A stretch of DNA of 64,000 nt from Melitaea cinxia (GCF_905220565.1 NC_059422.1:1252501-1316500), one strand, 5' to 3'; positions 22,555 to 34,705 are shown, counted from the first letter of the stretch. Numbers and translations are program-made. Notes: generated by a model from the letters alone, not told the origin.

Positions 22555-22930
22555 AATCATTGGCCTTAGTACGTCTGTTGCAGTCGATTTAGAGAAGTAT
22601 CCCCTCCACAGACAGACACTCGCCTAGGACACTCGTTAGGAACACGCAGAGTTGCCTAAGCTCTGCGCCACCCTCTCGACCTCACTGGCTAGGCCCACCG
22701 GAACGACTAGTCAATACGTTTGGAGCCAGTTCGGCTGCAGGAGTCTTTCACATTTTATTGCTGTGCCAGGAATGCCTGACGGAGACCCCATTCCGGGTTT
22801 CAAATGAAGTTTTCCTTCTCCAGGACTTTGATGATTTTGTGCCAGGTTTATCCCTCGGTCGCCTTTTACGACCCCCACGGGAAGAAAGAGGGAGGTGCTA
22901 TTATACTCGTACTCGGCCGACACCACATGG
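22555..22930 (-). repeat. Repeat family D copy
   Basis: Second copy of the element at 6795-7200; includes CACTCTGCGCC-type wording (AGCTCTGCGCCACCCTC), GGAGCCAGTTCGGCTGCAGG and the head GCCATGTGGTGTCGGCCG on the minus strand. Confidence 0.75.
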
Positions 22931-23310
22931 CAAAACATGTGATAAAAATAAAGACCAGTGCGATTTTACCTGTATTATTCATTGCAATTGTTTAGCTTAT
23001 ATGAGCTACAATGTAATGTTTTAAAGCATAAAAGTTCTTTGATAATCAATTAGGCTTTATAACGTACAAAGAGTTTTTAAAATTGACGCTACATATTTTG
23101 AGACTTGCTTTAAAACAAAATAAAACGTCATTATTTAACTTTCTAGAAGTTTTTTATAATTCCACCCATGTTACTGCTTCTATCTGCTTCTGCTGAAGCG
23201 TAATGCTTCTATGATTTATTGTGATGTAATGTAGCCTATAATGTTCTTTAATAAACAAAGTATTTTTGTCAATTTCTGGTCCATCAAATGATACTTCTCT
23301 TAATTAATTT
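22931..23310. other. No gene seen
   Basis: AT-rich DNA without recognised elements. Confidence 0.35.
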
Positions 23311-23463
23311 CGTGTTCCTGTGGTGAGTAAGGTAGCCAGAGCTTCTGAGACGGTTCGGGGGGGGGGTGTCGGAAACGCGTTTGTGATGCTTCTGGTGTTG
23401 CAGGCATCTATAGTCTACGGTAACTGCTTACCATCGGGCAAATCGTACGCTTGTTTCCCACCT
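23311..23463 (+). repeat. Family C copy, 3' half
   Basis: GTTCCTGTGGTGAGTAAGG through TGATGCTTCTGGTGTTGCAG to CGTACGCTTGTTTCCC; contains a run of nine G. Confidence 0.7.
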
Positions 23464-23504
23464 TTGTGGTGTGAATATTAGGCCGTTTCTTTGACCATCC
23501 TGAT

Positions 23505-23980
23505 CCATTTTTAACAGACTCAAAAAAAAGGAGGAAGTACTGGTACATCGCTGCCGACATGGTTACGGCAGTAAGAATATAGCCACCCCCTCTCTTCCCT
23601 TGGATGTCGTACGAGACGACTAAGGGATAACACAGTTCCACTACCTTCTTGGATCTTAAAAAGCCGACCGATGGCGGGATAACTATCCAAACATTTGGCT
23701 TTGAAGTTCACAGGGACGGGCAGCAGCGAGCCAGCCCTGCGACCACCAACTCGCCTGCCCAGGGTGGTGACTATGGGCAAAACATATGAGTTCACGCTAT
23801 TTTTGGCACGAACTTGTGGAGGCCTATGTCCAGCAGTGGTCTGTATCAGGCTGAAGTGATGACTAGGTACATCGATTTGACGATTTTTTTTATTCAAAAG
23901 CTGGTGTTTTTCATATGATCCTGGTATTTACTTTTTTTTCGGACCTACATTCTATTACTTGGCGATGTAATTAGGTCGTT
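23505..23980 (+). repeat. Family M copy split by family B
   Basis: AAAAAAAAGGAGGAAGTACTG precedes and ATCGATTTGACGATTTTT follows the inserted element at 23551-23865; GATGTAATTAGGTCGTTTG marks the far end. Confidence 0.6.
23551..23865 (+). mobile_element. Family B element with 9-bp target-site duplication
   Basis: GGTACATCG occurs at 23542-23550 and 23866-23874. Sense strand is plus, ending GGCTGAAGTGATGACTA. Confidence 0.82.
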
Positions 23981-24260
23981 TGATAAGAACCTCAATTATA
24001 TGTAACTATGTCTCATTCATTCCTACATAGAAAGTATATGTTATATTATAGTAAATAATATACATATCTACATATTTATATAGTGTGTTTATTAGATAAC
24101 GCGCTCTTGTTTTGTAGATAACCAATTCAATTCGGTTCTTAAAGGTTGCAATTGTTAAATCAACTATTTTTTGCATATGTTACAATTGAAATATCATTAA
24201 TTAAATTGCAAAAGTATAAAGTGATATTACTTTTTAGATGCTAAATGCTACTAGATCTAG

Positions 24261-24442
24261 CTGACCTGGCAGCGGCGTCTTTGGTGCGATAAAGCCATCC
24301 CTGCGGTGACCAATCCGCCTGCCCAGCGTGGTGACTATGGGCAAAGCGCGTGGGTTCACGCCATTTTTGACGCCAACTTGTGGAGGCCTATGTCCAGCAG
24401 TGGACTGCGATAGGCTGAACTTAAATGAATACGAACTTTGTT
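24261..24442 (+). mobile_element. Family B element, 5'-truncated
   Basis: CTAGATCTAG duplicates at 24251-24260 and 24443-24452. The copy starts inside the family at the GCAGCGGCGTCTTTGGTGCG block. Confidence 0.78.
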
Positions 24443-24487
24443 CTAGATCTAGGGCATCAATAATAAAAAGTTGAAATCTTTTAGTAA

Positions 24488-24780
24488 TCTTCTTCTATAA
24501 TATAAAAATGAGTCGCTGAATGTGTTGCTAAGCGCAAAACTCGAGAACGGTTGGACCGATTTCGCTAATTCTTTTTTTAAAATATTCCTTGAAGTACGAG
24601 GATGGTTCTTACGGAGAGAAAAATTCAAAAAAAAAAAATTTAAATTTCCTGAAAAAGTCTAAAAACAACACTTTTCTATACAAAAGATTTGTGATAATAC
24701 TTAAAATTCAATTTGAACTTTAATACCATACGATAAAGTTTGTGTTAGGCGATACGAAGTTCGCCGGGTCAGCTAGTTTA
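24488..24780 (+). mobile_element. Helitron-like element, third subfamily
   Basis: TATAATATAAAAATGAGTCGC at the left, GAACGGTTGGACCGATTTCGC inside, and ACGAAGTTCGCCGGGTCAGC then TAGTTT at the right. Confidence 0.6.
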
Positions 24781-26257
24781 TGATATTTATTAAAATCTAA
24801 AACGTTTTCTTTGTCTAATTTTTGTGTCAAAAAAACTGCAGCACGCGGTTTCTGCCGCTTATATTCCGATCCCATATGGGAATATTAGAATAGAAGGCCT
24901 ATGTATAAATGGATCTCTAGCTATCTACGTTTCATTACAATCAGTTGAGTAGATTTTGCCTTTAAAAGGTTCATCATACATCCATTCTCATAAACTTACG
25001 TATTTATAGTATTAGTACCTAGTATAAGCACCTAGCTTCCTACAAGCTTATTACACACACATAAACAGACATTTTATCAAATCATTCTAAGCTTAAAAAG
25101 AGCTTTAAAAGTTCTAAAGTATTTTTTTACGCGCAAACAATGTTATGACCTTCTAAATAATTCTAATACAAGTACCAGGATATCATAAACTGTTAAGATA
25201 TTGTTCGTGGCGAAGTAACAAAGGAAAGCGCTTAAACAGTTTTCTAGTATGAAATAGATTAGTAAACACGTGTAACAATGTTAGATGCGTAGTAGTGACG
25301 TCATTGTGGCTAATATGGCTTTGACCGCCATATTGCAATATTAATTTAAAATGTTAACTAGTTAACGGGCTTAATAAGTGAATGGCTCTATTGTGTATGA
25401 GCGGGACACATATATGTAATGATATGCGTGTGAAAGAGGCAAACTGATGTTACAAAAAGACAAAATATTTATGTTTAAGCTAAATAGTCATTTCCAAACA
25501 CATTTAATGCGTTTAACAACGGGATGCAAGTGTTTTTCAATAAAATAGCTCCTGTATTAAAACTTGACTTACCTAGATGTGGTTAATTATAGCAATTTAA
25601 ATACGATTTCTAATTTTTAAATGCGTTAGTAAGATTCGTGCCAAGGTTCATCAGTTGCGTCAAACATATAGACACGTCTAGACCACTTGACGCCTGCCAC
25701 ACGTTATAATATCTATTATTGAATAAAACATATCTGCAGCGCTGCAGCGCTTTAAATGTAACAATGTAGTTGAAGCAACGATGATTTTATTTAAAGTGGC
25801 AAAGGTCGTGGTTAGTCGAGTTAGCGACAAAATTTTTAATTGTTGTACGGTGTAACACTTTTGAAAAATGTAGAGAAAAATAGAGTTGCCATCTAATCTC
25901 CTTTTGTTTCCTTTTATCCTAGTCATTGCTTCTTTTTGACGTCAATTTTGCTATATACTTGTTTGTTATTTCGACCTCTGTCCGTCCATCTTTTTTACAG
26001 GATAAGTAATCACCAACGTATCATAATTATCCTAAAACCTTTTCGAAATATGCTGCATCGTATGGTATTACTATTATTCTGATCGGTTGAGTAGTTTTCG
26101 CTGTATAACCGTAACAAAAAAAAAACGGCTCTACATTTATGAGTATGGATTTCAATGTATAAAGTCGTAGGTACCTACTAAAAGTATAAAACACATTTTT
26201 TAAAGAATAACTGCCGAGTTTCTTGCCGATTCTTCTGTACATAATCAACATTACATT
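24781..26257. other. No gene; remnants of unassigned repeats
   Basis: 24840-25000 and 26027-26150 read like decayed mobile elements; the latter (GGTTGAGTAGTTTTCGCTG then TATAACCGTAAC) recurs at 55855-55975 and, in reverse, at the right edge of the window. 25680-25930 has a minus-strand open frame without features. A TGACGTCA palindrome sits at 25297-25304. Confidence 0.4.
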
Positions 26258-26519
26258 TAGCTGAGGTGGGGCACAGCAGGAAATTTTCTGCTCAAATCTG
26301 GAGCAGCCTTCCATAATCTGGACCTTACAGAAGATCACAGCTAAATAATACTGTTTTTAAACAGTATTGTTTTCCTGTTGGTGAGTAAGGTGACTAGAGC
26401 TTCTGGAGGATTTGCGATGCTTCTGATTTTGCAGGCGTCATAAGCTACAGTAATCGCTTACCATCAGGTGAGTCATCAGGTCCGGTGACTTAGTTGTATA
26501 TATATGAAAAAAAAAAAAA
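26258..26519 (+). repeat. Family C copy with poly(A) tail
   Basis: Nearly complete: CTGAGGTGGGGCACAGCAGG head, GATCACAGCTAAATAATACT middle, CGCTTACCATCAGGTGAGTC, then a run of A at 26506-26518 that marks the 3' end and the plus orientation. Confidence 0.78.
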
Positions 26520-28057
26520 CATTCCGAATCGTAATTACACGACAAGTATAATTTTAATAAGTAAAATGGCGATTTAAAACTGCTTTAAAGCCTACTTGAA
26601 GTTTTGATTTAGATTTTTTAGAACCCAGATCAGAGCTGCAGTGTTAAAACGTATGGTATTAACGTACCTTTCAGCTAATGATTTCGAGAGCTATGTAAAA
26701 TAGTGCCGGCTCCAGATCGGTCTATTTCCAGCTTAACGACAGCGTATCTATGTCAGAAGGGCTCGGGGGGCTGTGACGTAAAGTGCATTCGGATATTTCA
26801 TCTCTTAACAAAACGTTATAACTACAAACTAGACTATTACACCTTAAAACAAGGTAATAAAGATCAAACTTGATTGAACTTAATTGAACACGATTCACCT
26901 TGGCGAATTCAATATCAAAAGATTATATAACACGGAAGTAGCGTTCCATTTAGATATTAATGTTGTAAATGATAAAGTTCAAAATTTAATGCCTCGTCTT
27001 CGGTTATATTGGCACGATTACCATACAAAGGTGGCATCGAATTCGTTTTCGAAGCCGCTGTGTCGAAACACTGCGTCGATTTATAAATCATTCACGGACA
27101 TTTGTGTTCTTAGTTGGAAAAGAGTAAGCACGATTCGGATAGATTGAACTTGAACTCTACGTAACGAATGTACGGTCCAAATTTTGTTGATTAGTGATTT
27201 GAAGGGCGTTTTTTTTTTCCGAGTCGACGTGCTCGGTGCTTATGCGGTCCTAGTACTTTTGCGCGGTTAGTAACAGATGAAAACTGCGTAGTTTCTAAAA
27301 CTTTTGTTTTTGTTTTCGGGGTTTTTTGTCGTTCTCGATTTTGAACAACTAGTCAGTACCCGCTGTACATAATTATTAAGTATGCGTGTACAAAATAATT
27401 GTACTACAAATATTTATAAACTAACAAATAGACAATAGTTCATAAAAAACTTGCTTTACCTTTCGTAACGTTTATAAGTATTTCTTTAATTCGTTTCTCT
27501 TCATTTTTTCATTCATATTTAATTACAATTATATTAAACTTAATAGGTAATGAAAATCAAGAAAAGTTTTCTAGAAAGTTTTGACAATTTTTTGTTTCAA
27601 GAATGTAATGTCAAAAGAGCGATTGACCTCGCGAACTAAAAGTACCGTAAACCCGAAAACCACTTCCCGAAAACCATTTCAGTATATTACAAAAATATCA
27701 CTAAAGTATCAATATTTTTGTTTTTAAAAACAGAAAAGGACATTCACACAATTATATTATCTATATTAATATATGTAAGAACGATTATTGTATGATTTTA
27801 TTTGTTTGTATGTGTATCAGAGTCGTTTCGGCCATGTTGTGGATAAATAATTGAGACAGATATATTGTTTCTCGTATGTTAGAGCGAGATAGAACAATGT
27901 TTGTCAACATACGCGATTTTATATTTAGAACTTGTTGGCTTCCGTGTTTTTTTTTAAATAGTGATTTTGCCACTTTCGAAGCGTTTTAATTTTCAAGTTT
28001 TCTTTTATTTTACGTAATTTGTTAGGTTAGGTTAATTATTGCACTTTACGTGCTTTG
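26520..28057. other. No gene seen
   Basis: Includes an open frame at 26884-27147 of average composition with no known motif, and a slightly GC-richer patch at 27218-27300 (GAGTCGACGTGCTCGGTGC). I could not assign either. TTAGGTTAGGTTA at 28021-28033 is too short to mean a telomeric array. Confidence 0.35.
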
Positions 28058-28545
28058 TTAACCGACTTCCAAAAAGGAGGAGTTTTGTTGTATTTTTTTT
28101 TATTTTTTTTATGTATGTTATCTCAGAGCTTTTGACTGGGTGGACCGAATTTGATGATTTTTTTTAATCGAAATGTGTTGCGTGTCATGTGGTCCCATTT
28201 AAATTTAATTGAGATCTGACAACTACTTTTCGAGTTATTAATAGGTATTTAATAATGCGCATTTACTTTATGTAAATAATATAATATTTTTTCGTCGATC
28301 TAGGTTGTATTATAGGTACCGCATAACTTTTTACTGCGTTTACTGATTTTGATGATTCTTACTTTAATCAAAAACTTATGCTTGTCATGTGGTCTCATTT
28401 AAATTTGATCGATATCTGATAGCTACTTTTTAAGTAATCTTTGATAGCGCGTATTTACTTTCACTATTTTTTTTGTAGTCTTATGTTGTATTACTTGTCG
28501 ATGTAATTGAAATCGGTTTTTTTTTGGCATCTAGGCAAATCTTGC
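28058..28545 (+). repeat. Family M copy, two monomers, both ends present
   Basis: Begins TTAACCGACTTCCAAAAAGG and ends GTAATTGAAATCGGTTTTTT. Two monomers can be lined up, starting at TCTCAGAGCTTTTGACTGGG and at CCGCATAACTTTTTACTGC. Confidence 0.75.
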
Positions 28546-28613
28546 TCACTTTACTCTTTCACCTACGTTTTCAATAACTTCGTTTTACAAAAACAGGGTA
28601 TATAATTGTAGCC

Positions 28614-28951
28614 TCGTCATCACAGCAGCCTTTCGCAGTCCACTACTGGACATAGGCCTCCACAAGTTCACGCCAAAGATGGCGTGAACTCATGTGTTTT
28701 GCTCATAGTCACAACGCTGGGCAGGCGGGTTGGTGACCGCAGGGCTGGCTTTGTCTCACCGAAGACGCTGCTGCCCGTCTTTAGCCTGTGTATTTGAAAG
28801 CCAGCAGTTGGATGGTTATCCCGCCATCGGTCGGCTTTTTAAGATCCACGGTGGTAGTGGAACTGTGTTATCCCTTAGTCGCCTCTTACGACACACACGA
28901 GAAGAGAGGGGTTGGCTATATTCTTTGATGACGTAACCACGCAGCATAATA
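28614..28951 (-). mobile_element. Family B element, full length
   Basis: Flanked by TATAATTGTAGCC (28601-28613) and TATAATTTAGCC (28952-28963), a target-site duplication with one indel. Head reads GCTGCGTGGTTACGTCATC on the minus strand. Confidence 0.82.
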
Positions 28952-28997
28952 TATAATTTAGCCTAATGTGTAGTTACTTCCGTATTAAATATGCCTG

Positions 28998-29105
28998 CAT
29001 ACGCTTCAGTCTGTAATATCCCACTGCTTAGCATAGGCCTCTTTCCCCATGTAGAAGGAAGGATCACAGCTTTATCGACTACGCTGCTCCATGCTGGTTG
29101 CTGGA
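28998..29105 (-). repeat. Family A SINE tail fragment
   Basis: Contains the reversed tail CTTCAGTCTGTAATATCCC and ends inside the GCTGCTCCATGC block; tRNA head absent. Confidence 0.65.
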
Positions 29106-29682
29106 GGCCTGCTTAGTGTACAAGAAATAGTCAAATTAGGGTCTGCTTTAAAACAGTTGGCCGATATAGCTAGCTATCTGACGTATAACGTTATGCCTCA
29201 GATAAAAGTATATGATTTTCCTTTTCAAAACCTGTAGTTTATTAGTAGAAGTGAAACAGAATTTATGGGCCTACGCCTAGAAGCCTGAAACCTGAAAAAG
29301 ACAACAAAAAAAAAAAAAAAACCTTAATCCCAGATACTCTTAGATAAAGTGCATCAAAACATATGCAGGTAGGTATGTTACGCCCTAATACGTGAACCAG
29401 TATGTGCGAAAAGTCTAGTCGAAATTTAATTTTGCCCTATTTCTACAAATTGTATTAAAAATATTTTGCAAATAAATTTTATCAACGGAAATTTGACCTA
29501 AAGACTCAGTTGATAACGTTATCAATGTAATCTAATCTCTTATCAAAATGACGTGATACAAATGACGATAAGCAATTTTTTTTAGTTGATTATGAATTGA
29601 ATTTTATAATCAAACAAAAGTGCAATTAAGTAGGGTCCTGAGTTTAATTTAATTTATTTTGGCATACTAGCAATGTACGATT

Positions 29683-29806
29683 CAGCCTGTAATATCCCAC
29701 TGTTGGGCATAGGCCTCTTTTTCCCTTAGGAGAAGAGTACTGCAGCTTAATCCGACACGCTGCTCTACTGCGGAACAACCGGGACCGACGGCTTAACGAT
29801 ACCCTT
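29683..29806 (-). repeat. Family A SINE fragment, internally deleted
   Basis: TTCAGCCTGTAATATCCCAC is followed by the GCTGCTCTACTGCGG block and then jumps to GGGACCGACGGCTTAACG, so about 80 bases are deleted. Confidence 0.6.
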
Positions 29807-30251
29807 TACATACTAACAATATATACATATAATGTTAACACTGATATAAACACATAATACAGTAATGATCTTAATACATAATTGCATAATATCTGCGGGG
29901 AATATATTAAAAAAAACTCAAAATTTGAAGCAGTCCGACTGGGGAATTCCCTAAACCTTGGTAAAGGAAAAAAGAGAGAAAGGACCCAAAATTGAACCCT
30001 GTGAAATATGTGCTTGTATGAATGACTCCTAACGACTGCTTCATTAATAATAACTTATTTTATTCTTCTGCTAATGTTTAAGTGTATGGAAATAAAAGCT
30101 TCTATTAAATTAGGGCCTCGACCTTAAAGAAGACCACAGCCAAATAACAATTTTGACATTTCCCCCAAGTAGTGCTTTGTTCTCGTGTCAGTAAGGCAAT
30201 CAAAGCTCTTGAAAACATATTCATTAAGGTTACCTTAGTAACAACCACCTT

Positions 30252-30492
30252 GAGCCGGACAGTCCCCATGGAGGAGAAGTCTGGCCTATTCGCCGAGGCC
30301 AGCCTGTCGCTGGAGGGATCCTGTTGCCTGCAGATCCGGGACCCTCCAATTAAAGCGGCTGAAGGCTTCCGCAGGGGTTTTGGTCGGTAGTGCACCCCCA
30401 AGTGCTGAAGCCGACATACGGTCTAGGAATGCCTACCCGGGCATCCTGGATATCAACCGTAAAAAGGTTACCCTGCGATATCAAAAAAAAAA
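30252..30492 (+). mobile_element. R1-clade LINE 3' UTR copy
   Basis: Perfect 15-bp duplication AGTAACAACCACCTT at 30237-30251 and 30493-30507, with a run of A directly before the right copy. The body (CCCCATGGAGGAGAAGTCTG, GGCCAGCCTGTCGCTGG) matches the 3' UTR of the R1-type element at 42748-43491, so this is an extreme 5' truncation that contains no coding sequence. Confidence 0.85.
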
Positions 30493-30507
30493 AGTAACAA
30501 CCACCTT

Positions 30508-30862
30508 AGTAACAGACGACCGTGAGTACATGTTAAGCATATTTATTTATTATCTGATTTAAAATTAGATCATTTAAGGTATCTTATTCTGGTCCTAAGG
30601 GTCTTAAATATATTAATAATGATATGAATTTTAAGGGTCCGAAAAGGTCATGAGCTAATAATAACAAGACCCGTAGATGTGGTCTAAGCTATTCATAGAA
30701 TGCAGACAAAGTTAAACATAAATAAACTTAAAATCCCATTGGTCCGAATGCAACAACGTAACTATACTTAGAAATATTATAAAAAGAAACCTGTTATTGG
30801 TCTTATTTTTTGTACTTAATTGTTTATAGTGTGTATTAACTGAAACGCTGTTGGTTTTCTTA
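30508..30862. other. No gene seen
   Basis: AT-rich unique DNA. Confidence 0.35.
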
Positions 30863-30874
30863 ATAAATAAATAT

Positions 30875-31510
30875 CATCATTACATCATTGTGTACATGTG
30901 CTGTGTGGCTACGGCACTAAAGAATTTAGCCACCCCCTCTCTTCCCGTGGGTGTCGTAAGAGGCGACTAAGGGATAACAAGGTTCCACAACCACCTTGGA
31001 ACTTAAGAAGCCGACCGATGGCGGGATAACCATCCAACTGCTGGCTTTGAAATACACAGGCCGAAGACGGGCAGCAGCGTCTTTGGTGCGAGAAAGCTAG
31101 TACTGCGGTCACCAACCCGCCTGCCCAGCGTGGTGACTATGGGCAAAACACATGAGTTCACGTTATTTTTGGCGTAAACTTGTGGAGGCCTATGTCCAGC
31201 AGTGGACTGTATAGGCTGTAATGATGATGATGATTACATCATTACAGCCTATTACGGCCTCCACAAGTTCGCGCCAAAAATGCGTGAATTCATGTGTGTT
31301 GCCCATAGTCACCACGCTGGGCAGGCGGGTTGGTGACCGCAGGGCTGGCTTTGTTGCACCGAAGACGCTGCTGCCCGTCTTCGCCCTTTATACTTCAAAG
31401 CCAGTAGTTGGATGGTTATCCCGCCACCGATCGGCTTTTTAAGTTCCAAGGTAGTATCGGAACCGTGTTATCCCTCAGTCGCCTCTTACGACACCCACGG
31501 GAAGAGAGGG
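30875..31510 (-). mobile_element. Family B element, interrupted by another family B
   Basis: An outer 12-bp duplication ATAAATAAATAT lies at 30863-30874 and 31511-31522. Its tail (30875-30889) and body (31244-31510) are separated by the plus-strand copy at 30890-31232. Its 5' end lacks about 40 bases of the family head. Confidence 0.78.
30890..31232 (+). mobile_element. Family B element nested in a family B tail
   Basis: Flanked by ATTACATCATT at 30879-30889 and 31233-31243. Full-length: GTGCTGTGTGGCTACGGCAC head to GGCTGTAATGATGATGATG tail. Confidence 0.85.
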
Positions 31511-31522
31511 ATAAATAAATAT

Positions 31523-32164
31523 AATAATAATCATGATATACCTTTTTAAAATCCTTGTATTGTGCCCTTCAATTTGATAACCATATTCTAGTATTCGAGA
31601 AAAAAAATTTATTTTTCATTAACTACAATGGCTTCGCGCAGCCGCCATGTTTGATTTTTTTTAGTGTCACTTAACTAAGAACACTTGGGCAGCTAAGACG
31701 AACCTAACGATACATCAATTATGTAAATCCGTTCAGTGGTTCTGGAAATATGAGGTAGTAAAGAATATTACATACAAACATACATACATACAAGATACGC
31801 GCGAAAAACATAACCCTTCCTTGGCAGTCGGGTAAAAAAAGAAAATTAACTCATCTGCTTTAGAATTTTTTGTATGGCTTCAGAAATTTTTGTCTATAAA
31901 GCTATTGGACGACCTTACAAATGTAAACTTTCATTCCAATACGTCCATATTATCTCTTTCTAATTTCTTCAATACCTATATTTTTACTTTATTTATTAAG
32001 GTTATAAACCTTATTCGTCAAAATTCGTATCGCCATTTTGTTTTAAACTCTTTTTTTTTAAATTTTCGTTGCACGCCTCCGAAGGAGGCTGTGCTTTAAC
32101 TATTACAAAAAAACTTCTTACAATAACGAACAAATAACAATTATCGAATTTATTGCAGTCGTTC
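31523..32164. other. No gene seen
   Basis: 31690-31830 has the wording of a decayed Helitron-like or RTE-like relic (CCGTTCAGTGGTTCTGG, ATACATACAAGATACGCGC). Nothing else recognised. Confidence 0.35.
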
Positions 32165-32410
32165 GGAACTTATGCCTATCTATTTATTTAATACGTGAAA
32201 CAAAAACTTTTTACCCCCTTTTTACGACAATTGTACGGACGGAGTATGAAATTTCGCACACTTATAGTTAATATAGAGAAGGAGTGCAGAATGCTAATTT
32301 TTTTTTAATTATGCATAAAAATACGTTTAATCAATCAAAAAAAAAAAAAAAAAACATTAAGTACACACAATACCATGTATTTGACACATACACGAATTTA
32401 TATACCTACT
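32165..32410 (-). repeat. Repeat family H copy
   Basis: Reverse complement of the repeat at 13495-13760 (GGAGTATGAAATTTCGCAC, GAGAAGGAGTGCAGAATGC), with a T/A-rich tract in place of the (AT)n run. Confidence 0.65.
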
Positions 32411-32761
32411 CTTTTGTTTATTGTTAGTCTGTGGTTAATTAATGGTCGAAATTCGATAACTAGGCGACCACTAGTTTTATGTTTAAAATACACGATAAAA
32501 AGAAGACTATATTCTATGTAACTAGAACAATTAAATTGAGTAGTTTACGTTTTTCATGACCCTCGGCGTCGAGGTCAATCGCCTTTTTTTAACGCCTATC
32601 TAAAAATAAGAATAGACTTAGCCATGTTAAACTTGTGTTTTATTACTGCAGTCTAGGATTAGGAAGATTGAAGTGCTAGCTGGTTCGATTTTGGTACCAA
32701 ATTTTCATACAAATTTGAGGTGAGTTAGCTAGTTTAGCTATGTTTTATACGATTAGAATTG

Positions 32762-32850
32762 TAAACAAGTGTACGGCCTACCTGATGGTAAGCGGTTACC
32801 GTAGGTAGCGTAAAGACGCCTGCCAGAATTATTGAAAACGTGTTGGCTAT
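32762..32850 (-). repeat. Family C fragment
   Basis: ACGGCCTACCTGATGGTAAG and AAGACGCCTGCCAGAATTAT. Confidence 0.6.
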
Positions 32851-32989
32851 GCTCTACCTAAATATATATTATTGCTATTCATATGACACTATTTGAATTA
32901 TTATTTCTTAAACAATCCAGGTATTATATGTAATGAGCTATAAAGTTCATAATACACAAAAAAGCTATGTAGGAATAACATTCACACAC

Positions 32990-33163
32990 GGTCGTCTGTT
33001 CCTATGGAAAGCAAGTCAATGTTTGTTATAGATAACATATAATATACATGGGAATAATACACATATTAATATAAATATTACACCTAGACTCAGGCGAGAA
33101 CCGAACCCACAACCCGCGGAGCAAAAAGCGGAGCGCTACAAACTGCGCTAAAAGTCTAGCAAG
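32990..33163 (-). mobile_element. tRNA-derived SINE, family F
   Basis: Same plan as 17318-17515, with CACACGGTCGTCTGTTCCTA at the 3' (left) end and the tRNA-like head (GGGTTCGGTTCTCGCC on minus) at the right. Confidence 0.7.
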
Positions 33164-34441
33164 TATGTATAATAATTAGAAATGTCAAATATTAATCATC
33201 CATAAGTACCAGGAAAACATAAACGCCAAGCGAGTTTATTATTAGTTTAAAAAAATGACCTTCGTACAACGAACGAATCGAGTTCAATGTTCTGGACGAG
33301 TGTTGATAGTTTTCTAGCATGGAATATATATATGATAGATTTTTCTAGAAATACTTACTACTACACTGTGTCTTTATTTTTGTGGCTGTGTTTCTTTCGA
33401 AACAAATTATGTACTTTATTTTGATGATATTGTCGATGAATTGACCTAACTACGTCGTATCCTGTTTATAACTGTCAAACGCATGAAGTTAAGGAAATAA
33501 TTAATATTTTACTTTTACCAATTTTTGATTCTATAACAATTTTTTAGCAAAGTATTATAAGACTCAAAAAAAAATTGGTGAGAATTGGTTCAACTGTTTT
33601 TAGTTTTGCTCTTAGCAACAAAACCTATTCATTTATTAATATAGAAGATTCTCGTCTGCTTAGATCAGCTCAAATATACTACACTATATGTTCTGTGAGT
33701 ATTCTTGTCTCTTTGGTTCTTGCCCCGACTAATCCGCCGTGTCAGTCTACGCCACCGTCTCTACAAAAATATTATTTCATAAAACAATAATTATAATTTT
33801 GTTGACTATGATTGTGTTGTTTTGTAGTTCTGGTTCCCTGGTACGGGGTATGATCTTTCGTTGGATACAATCTGAGTTTTTGATTTCATTTCATGTACCT
33901 AGGTTAATCAAAGAAGTAAATAAAAGATAAATAAATCAATAAATATAGATGTATACTTGTAAATAGATGTCTTTGTACTTTTTGAAATTGAAATAAAATG
34001 GACTTTTGAAGAAATAATGCAATGCAATGCAAGTCATTTAAGGATGACTTTTTGAAATTAAAGGGGTGAAATGGGGGATGAAAGCTTGTATTACATACAG
34101 TCATCAAAATTTTCAAACAAAGTCGCGGGTAACAAACTAGTTCTAAATAAATTATGTTTCCCGATGTGTAACGAACTTAAAAGTACCAGGATGTCATAAC
34201 TTAATAGAAGTACATTATCCGCTTTTAATTTCTGTATACTCTGTGAAGTCATAAAAATAGCTTTTACATACATCAATTTTCGTTTGTCATCATTTATTAT
34301 TATTTGGTCTTAAATTAATGTGGTTAGCTCCGCTATAAGGGAATTCTTAGCCATGCTTGTCATAGCTTTACCACAAAAAACATCAAAATGGACGCCGAAT
34401 CTGCAAACGTTATCACAACTCTGTGTAACGTTGTATCTTGT
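33164..34441. other. No gene seen
   Basis: AT-rich DNA with several short open frames of low-complexity composition; none has splice-site support or a known motif. Confidence 0.35.
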
Positions 34442-34705
34442 TTTTTTTTTTACAAGTAGGTCGGCAAACAAGCTTACGGCTCGTCTGATGGTAAGCGATT
34501 ACCGCAGCTTATAAACGTTTACAACACTAGAAGTATCCCAATTTCCCCCAGGAGCTCTTGTCACCTTACTTACCAACAGGAACACAACACTGCTTGAAAA
34601 CATTATTATTTAGTTGTGTTCTTTTGTCGAGGTACTAGCCCAGTCGGGCTGCTCCATATTTCGAGCAGGAATTGTCCTACTGTGCCCTACCTCGGTTATT
34701 TCAGT
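34442..34705 (-). repeat. Family C copy, near full length
   Basis: T-run at left (minus-strand poly(A)), then GTCGGCAAACAAGCTTACGG, GTCACCTTACTTACCAACAG and GAGCAGGAATTGTCC to the GCCCTACCTCGG head. Confidence 0.75.

Noticed and set aside
28021..28033. TTAGG repeats (insect telomere motif), also near 38630
   Set aside because: Only two or three units, not an array.
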